Shown piece by piece: positions 60,936 to 64,000 of a stretch of 64,000 nt of DNA; the first letter of the stretch is position 1, and each line of letters begins with the position of its first letter. Both the position numbers and the translations under genes were made by a program. The stretch is from Akkermansia sp. (GTDB taxonomy: Bacteria > Verrucomicrobiota > Verrucomicrobiia > Verrucomicrobiales > Akkermansiaceae): NCBI GenBank assembly GCA_017558555.1, contig JAFYUJ010000069.1:1-64000 (forward strand), read 5' to 3'. Below the pieces are notes generated by a model. It was not told the DNA's origin and made no database searches. It saw only the letters and a list, made by a program, of their open reading frames with translations.

Positions 60936-61481
60936 ATGAAAGCAAATCGTTTCGCCCTCCTCCTTCTGGGTGCTGTTGTGATGAGCTCCTGCTCTGAACC
61001 TACCGATGTGGTCACCGGTCGTGCCATGGTCATGAGCAAGACGCCGACTCCGGTAACGAGCGCCACGCCAGCTTCCACCGTTGCACCTGTATCCACCCCC
61101 ACCCCGGCGCCCCAACCCAAGGCCACTCCTGTAGCCCAGCAACAGCCCCAGTTCCTGGAACCTCCCACCCCCGCTTCTGAGCCGGTGGTAGCAGCACCTG
61201 CGCCCGCTCCTGTTGTGGTGGCTCCCCCCCCTGCACCGGCTCCCGCACCTCAACCGAAGGCCACACCGGTAGCCCAACAGCAACCGCAGTTTACAGCTCC
61301 TCCTGCCCCCGCGCCGGCACCTCAGCCCAAAGCAACGCCCGTGGCTCAGCAGCAACCTCAGTTTACGGCCCCTCCTGCAGCACGTCCCGTGCAGCAGGTA
61401 CAGCAGCCCACCTGCCCCACCACCGGTCGACGAGTATTCCCCGTCATGCCCGGTCAGAACCGCGGGCTGCGCGTGCGCTAA
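60936..61481 (+). CDS. Pro/Gln-rich repeat lipoprotein
   Basis: 181 residues with signal peptide and lipobox (FALLLLGAVVMSSC). Most of the protein is low-complexity: three copies of a ~22-residue unit with core APAPQPKATPVAQQQPQF, each followed by a short TAPP or LEPP spacer, and a Pro/Ala/Val stretch between. The C-terminus is basic and ends PGQNRGLRVR. Such tails may span or bind peptidoglycan. The function is unknown. Confidence 0.65.
   Translation: MKANRFALLLLGAVVMSSCSEPTDVVTGRAMVMSKTPTPVTSATPASTVAPVSTPTPAPQPKATPVAQQQPQFLEPPTPASEPVVAAPAPAPVVVAPPPAPAPAPQPKATPVAQQQPQFTAPPAPAPAPQPKATPVAQQQPQFTAPPAARPVQQVQQPTCPTTGRRVFPVMPGQNRGLRVR
61090..61386 (+). repeat. Tandem coding repeats in the Pro/Gln-rich lipoprotein
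   Basis: Three near-identical units PAPQPKATPVAQQQPQF, the second and third adjacent, the first separated by a Pro/Val-rich insert. The nucleotide copies differ at several third positions, so the repeat is not brand new. Confidence 0.7.
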
Positions 61482-61507
61482 AGCATCTTCATTCTGCTTG
61501 TAGCTCC

Positions 61508-62236
61508 ATGCCTAAGCAGCGTTTAGACGTACTGGTAACGACGCTGGGTCTGTGCGATTCTCGCGAACAGGCCCAGCGCCTTATTTTAGCTGGTGAAGTA
61601 TCGGTTAAGGGTCAGGTGATTACGAAACCCGGCACCAAAGTGGATGATGCTCTGCCTGTTACTGTCAAAAATAAGCCTAAATATGTGAGTCGAGGCGGGT
61701 TGAAGCTTGAAGGCGCTCTGAAGGCATTCCCCGTGCCGGCCACAGACAAGATTTGCCTGGATATCGGCTCCTCAACCGGCGGGTTTACGGATTGCTTGTT
61801 GCAGAATGGTGCCAAGCGTGTACATGCGGTAGATGTGGGCACGAACCAGCTCGTCTGGAAGCTGCGAAATGACCCCCGTGTGATTGTGAAGGAGCAATTC
61901 AATGCCCGCTACATGACCCCGGAGGATTTAGGTGAAAAAGTGCAGCTTATTGTCAGCGATGTATCCTTTATTTCCCTGACCAAGATTTTGCCTGCTGCCT
62001 ATGATTGTCTGGAAGACGGCGGCGACATGCTGGTGCTCATCAAGCCTCAGTTTGAATTGCAGCCGGAAGATATAGGTCCCGGTGGCATCGTGCGCGATTC
62101 TCAGTTGCATCAACGTGCAGTAGATAAGATTCGTGACTTCGTCACGCAGGAATTGCACCGTGAATGGATGGGCGTGGCAGACTCACCCATCACAGGGATG
62201 GAGGGGAACAAAGAGTTTCTGGCCTGGCTGAGATAA
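61508..62236 (+). CDS. tlyA: TlyA-family rRNA 2'-O-methyltransferase
   Basis: 242 residues. An N-terminal S4 domain (QRLDVLVTTLGLCDSREQAQRLILAGEVSVKGQVITKPGTKV) is followed by an FtsJ-like Rossmann methyltransferase with the SAM-binding CLDIGSSTGGFTDCLLQNGAKRVHAVDVG. TlyA methylates 16S C1409 and, in longer forms, 23S C1920. Loss confers capreomycin resistance where tested. The convergent bioD stop lies 6 bases from its stop. Confidence 0.9.
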   Translation: MPKQRLDVLVTTLGLCDSREQAQRLILAGEVSVKGQVITKPGTKVDDALPVTVKNKPKYVSRGGLKLEGALKAFPVPATDKICLDIGSSTGGFTDCLLQNGAKRVHAVDVGTNQLVWKLRNDPRVIVKEQFNARYMTPEDLGEKVQLIVSDVSFISLTKILPAAYDCLEDGGDMLVLIKPQFELQPEDIGPGGIVRDSQLHQRAVDKIRDFVTQELHREWMGVADSPITGMEGNKEFLAWLR

Positions 62237-62242
62237 AGCTGA

Positions 62243-62878
62243 TTAATAACCCAGGATAGCTTCTGCATCCAAATCCTCTTGCCCGTGGATGAGCGTAGCC
62301 ACCACGGGCACGCCTGTGCAGTCTTCAATCACTTGGCTGTTGGTCACTGCCGCCGTATCCCATTCTTCGCCAATGTGATTAAGCACAATGGCGCGGCATT
62401 CTAACCCTCGGGCCTGAATGGCGCGTACGGTCATGAGGGCCAGACTGGCGGCACCGCGCTGATTCTTTACCACAAGAATGACCGGCAGCCTGAGCTGCTC
62501 CGCCAAATCTGCCATGGTTTTGTCTTGAGACAAAGGCGTTTCCCACCCGCTGATAGAATCCACCAGCACCGGTGAATACTGAGCATTAATTTCGCGATAT
62601 GCTGCAACAAGCTGGGAAAGGTCTATGCTTTTATGCTCCAACGAAGCTGCCATGCAGGGCTCTGCAAAAGCACGGAGATAAACCGGGTTTATTTGCTCCA
62701 GTGAGTTGGATACCTGCGCAGCCTCTCTCAGTTTGCGGGCATCTGCCCTGTCGCCGCAGCATACCGGTTTGAATACGCCGGCGTTGATACCGCGGCGCTT
62801 CATATCGCGCAACAATGCGCACGCCACATAGGTTTTGCCACAGCCTGAGTCTGTGCCGACAATAAGAAAATTTGACAT
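62243..62878 (-). CDS. bioD: Dethiobiotin synthetase
   Basis: 211 residues, the normal length. The P-loop GTDSGCGKTYVACALLRDM and FKPVCCGDRADARKL match BioD. It closes the ureido ring in biotin synthesis with ATP and CO2. The other bio genes are not in this window. It lies downstream of the CdaR-like and CdaA genes on the same strand. Confidence 0.9.
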   Translation of the reverse strand: MSNFLIVGTDSGCGKTYVACALLRDMKRRGINAGVFKPVCCGDRADARKLREAAQVSNSLEQINPVYLRAFAEPCMAASLEHKSIDLSQLVAAYREINAQYSPVLVDSISGWETPLSQDKTMADLAEQLRLPVILVVKNQRGAASLALMTVRAIQARGLECRAIVLNHIGEEWDTAAVTNSQVIEDCTGVPVVATLIHGQEDLDAEAILGY

Positions 62879-62899
62879 AAGAATTTTGAAGTTAAAAGA

Positions 62900-63067
62900 T
62901 TATTCCGGGATTGAGAGCCGGATTTCATCCATATCCCACTCTGTATTCTCATCCCGCACGTAGAAGCACTCCACCCAAATCCATACAATGATGGCCAGGA
63001 GAAGGCAAATCAGCTTTGGCCCGCGGTTAAGCGTTATCAGTTCCTTGATGCGTTCCTGCATTTTCAT
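62900..63067 (-). CDS. Minimal YbbR/CdaR-like membrane protein
   Basis: 55 residues from ATG 63067 (ATG 63061 is an alternative), overlapping the end of cdaA by 41 bases. One membrane helix with the CdaR-like start LNRGPKLICLLLAIIVWIWV is followed by only about 20 residues (SIPE end), in place of the usual several YbbR domains. CdaR regulates CdaA in Gram-positives. The position directly after cdaA supports the assignment as a truncated partner, either a remnant or a reduced form. Confidence 0.6.
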   Translation of the reverse strand: MKMQERIKELITLNRGPKLICLLLAIIVWIWVECFYVRDENTEWDMDEIRLSIPE

Positions 63068-63824
63068 GAGTGTACAAAAGTTGGGTGAGACGGTCTTTGA
63101 GAAGGTCGAGGTTGATATCACGCTGAATCATATTGCCAACAACCAGAGACACGGTACCGGTTTCCTCGGAAACGATGATGATAATGGCATCAGAGTTTTC
63201 AGCCAGTCCGATACCGGCGCGGTGGCGAAGTCCCATGGACAAATCTTTCAGCTCCCTGTTGGACACGGGGAGAATAGATGCAGCGGTGATGATGCGTTCA
63301 TTATCCACGATAACAGCGCCATCGTGCAGCAGCGTCTTGGGCATGAAAATCGTACCTATCAGTTCACGGGAATAGGTGGCATCCAGCTGTGTGCCGGTTT
63401 TCGTGTATTCGGAAAGCTTATCCTTGCGACAAATAGCGATGAGGGCTCCGTAACGCTTGCTCACAAGGTAGGAGACAGAATCTCGCACCTCGCTGATGAA
63501 GTCACGGTTTTCGGCACTGTTAAGAAAGCGGCCCATAATGCGACCAATAAGTGGATGCGAACCCAGCTTGGCCAGAGCACTGCGAAGCTCCGGCTGGAAA
63601 AGAACAATCAGAATCGTACCGGGTCCCACGATGGCACCGGCTATCTCTTTGAGCACGACTGCGTGAACCATCTCCAACAGGAACCCACCCAAGACAACCA
63701 CGGCCAACAGGCCACCAAGAATAGCAGCACCGCGGGAATCTTTGAAAGCGCGGTACAACTGGTAAAAGAGCACCCAGAGAACGATAATCTCAAACGTCGC
63801 TCTGATGTAGTAAACCAACTGCAT
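63027..63824 (-). CDS. cdaA: Diadenylate cyclase CdaA
   Basis: 265 residues. Three N-terminal membrane helices (residues about 5-75) precede the DAC domain with the metal/ATP motifs LLHDGAVIVDNERIITAASILPVSN and GLRHRAGIGLAENSDAIIIIVSEETG. It makes the second messenger c-di-AMP from two ATP. The next gene overlaps its end by 41 bases. c-di-AMP controls potassium and cell-wall homeostasis where studied. Confidence 0.94.
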   Translation of the reverse strand: MQLVYYIRATFEIIVLWVLFYQLYRAFKDSRGAAILGGLLAVVVLGGFLLEMVHAVVLKEIAGAIVGPGTILIVLFQPELRSALAKLGSHPLIGRIMGRFLNSAENRDFISEVRDSVSYLVSKRYGALIAICRKDKLSEYTKTGTQLDATYSRELIGTIFMPKTLLHDGAVIVDNERIITAASILPVSNRELKDLSMGLRHRAGIGLAENSDAIIIIVSEETGTVSLVVGNMIQRDINLDLLKDRLTQLLYTHENAGTHQGTDNA

Positions 63825-63923
63825 GCGTGCATGTTACCCTTTCCTGCTCATCTTGGCAAGCTGAAAGATAGACTGAAAGAGATGAATCAGGCTCCTATGA
63901 CGCAGCCGGATGTTTTCCTTGCC

Positions 63924-63941
63924 TATATATATATATATAAT
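63924..63941 (+). promoter_or_regulatory. Alternating TA tract containing a TATAAT -10 box
   Basis: A run of about eight TA units (63924-63939) ends in TATAAT (63936-63941), 6 bases before the ATG at 63948. Length change in the tract could alter promoter spacing. Confidence 0.4.
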
Positions 63942-63947
63942 GGGGGC

Positions 63948-64000
63948 ATGAGTGAAAATCCTGCTATCTCATTTCAAATTGACCGAGATGAACTCACGGC
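63948..64000 (+). CDS. Partial gene cut by the right window edge
   Basis: Seventeen codons (MSENPAISFQIDRDEL..) are visible from ATG 63948, divergent from cdaA. Too short to name. The start is supported by the adjacent -10 box only. Confidence 0.4.
   Translation, partial: MSENPAISFQIDRDELT

Overview
The window is a gene-dense stretch of a bacterial chromosome of moderate GC content. There is no 16S gene, so the taxon is inferred. A complete bacterial F1Fo ATP synthase, FtsK and MurA sit beside secreted host-glycan enzymes: a GH110 alpha-galactosidase, a GH20 hexosaminidase with a lectin-like tail, and a sialate O-acetylesterase. ProRS is of the archaeal/eukaryotic type, HPr kinase occurs in a Gram-negative-type gene set, and there are small secreted proteins with a shared 'VKDK-TAD-AA' motif. 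Together these best fit a gut, mucin-associated member of the Verrucomicrobiota (Akkermansiaceae-like).

Layout. 1-14.4 kb (mostly minus strand): DUF1015 protein (cut by the window edge), GH110, three co-oriented secreted proteins (two small, one large coiled-coil), a CynX-like MFS carrier, a dihaem cytochrome c, murA, an amino-acid ABC transporter with a fused binding-protein/permease, ftsK, and a convergent small secreted protein ending at a strong hairpin. 14.5-21 kb: the atp operon in the order a-c-b-delta-alpha-gamma-beta-epsilon, with a short delta subunit. 21-29 kb (plus): an M50 protease, proS, a ROK-type kinase, and a 1369-residue membrane Ser/Thr kinase with an extracytoplasmic repeat region. 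29-32 kb (minus): panB-folK-dapB-dapA. 32-36 kb (plus): a YlbF-family protein with a Cys/His-rich tail, a phosphoethanolamine transferase-like enzyme, and rmuC. 36-39 kb (minus): an RluA-type pseudouridine synthase, a Nif3-family protein and hprK. 39-41.5 kb (plus): two PilT/PilU-type motors, the first with a duplicated N-terminal domain.

41.5-46.6 kb is the clear accessory insertion. It is a single open frame of about 1690 meaningful codons that reads like a slice of a phage or conjugative-element 'polyvalent' protein. It holds a RelA/SpoT-like module, an HExxH zincin-like module, an LPD3/BECR-like module and five FSM-type linker motifs. It lies between the pilT terminator and the terminator of tRNA-Ser(GGA).

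46.9-64 kb: sialate O-acetylesterase, fabI, a YbjN-like protein, a MarR regulator divergent from alr, GH20, a ROK-like regulator with a palindrome upstream, pyrG, a sodium:solute symporter, tRNA-Leu(CAA), a DUF3089 hydrolase, OsmC, a Pro/Gln-repeat lipoprotein, tlyA, bioD, a minimal YbbR/CdaR-like protein and the c-di-AMP synthase cdaA. A gene truncated by the right edge follows an alternating TA tract.

Many promoters can be read by eye (TTGxxA, 16-18 bp, TAxxxT). Several place the -10 box only 6-14 bases before the start codon, which suggests leaderless or very short-leader mRNAs. Functional links visible in the window are mucin-sugar release and handling (GH110, GH20, SIAE, ROK kinase, ROK-like regulator, SSS symporter), envelope building (murA, alr, dapA/dapB, EptA-like) and c-di-AMP signalling.
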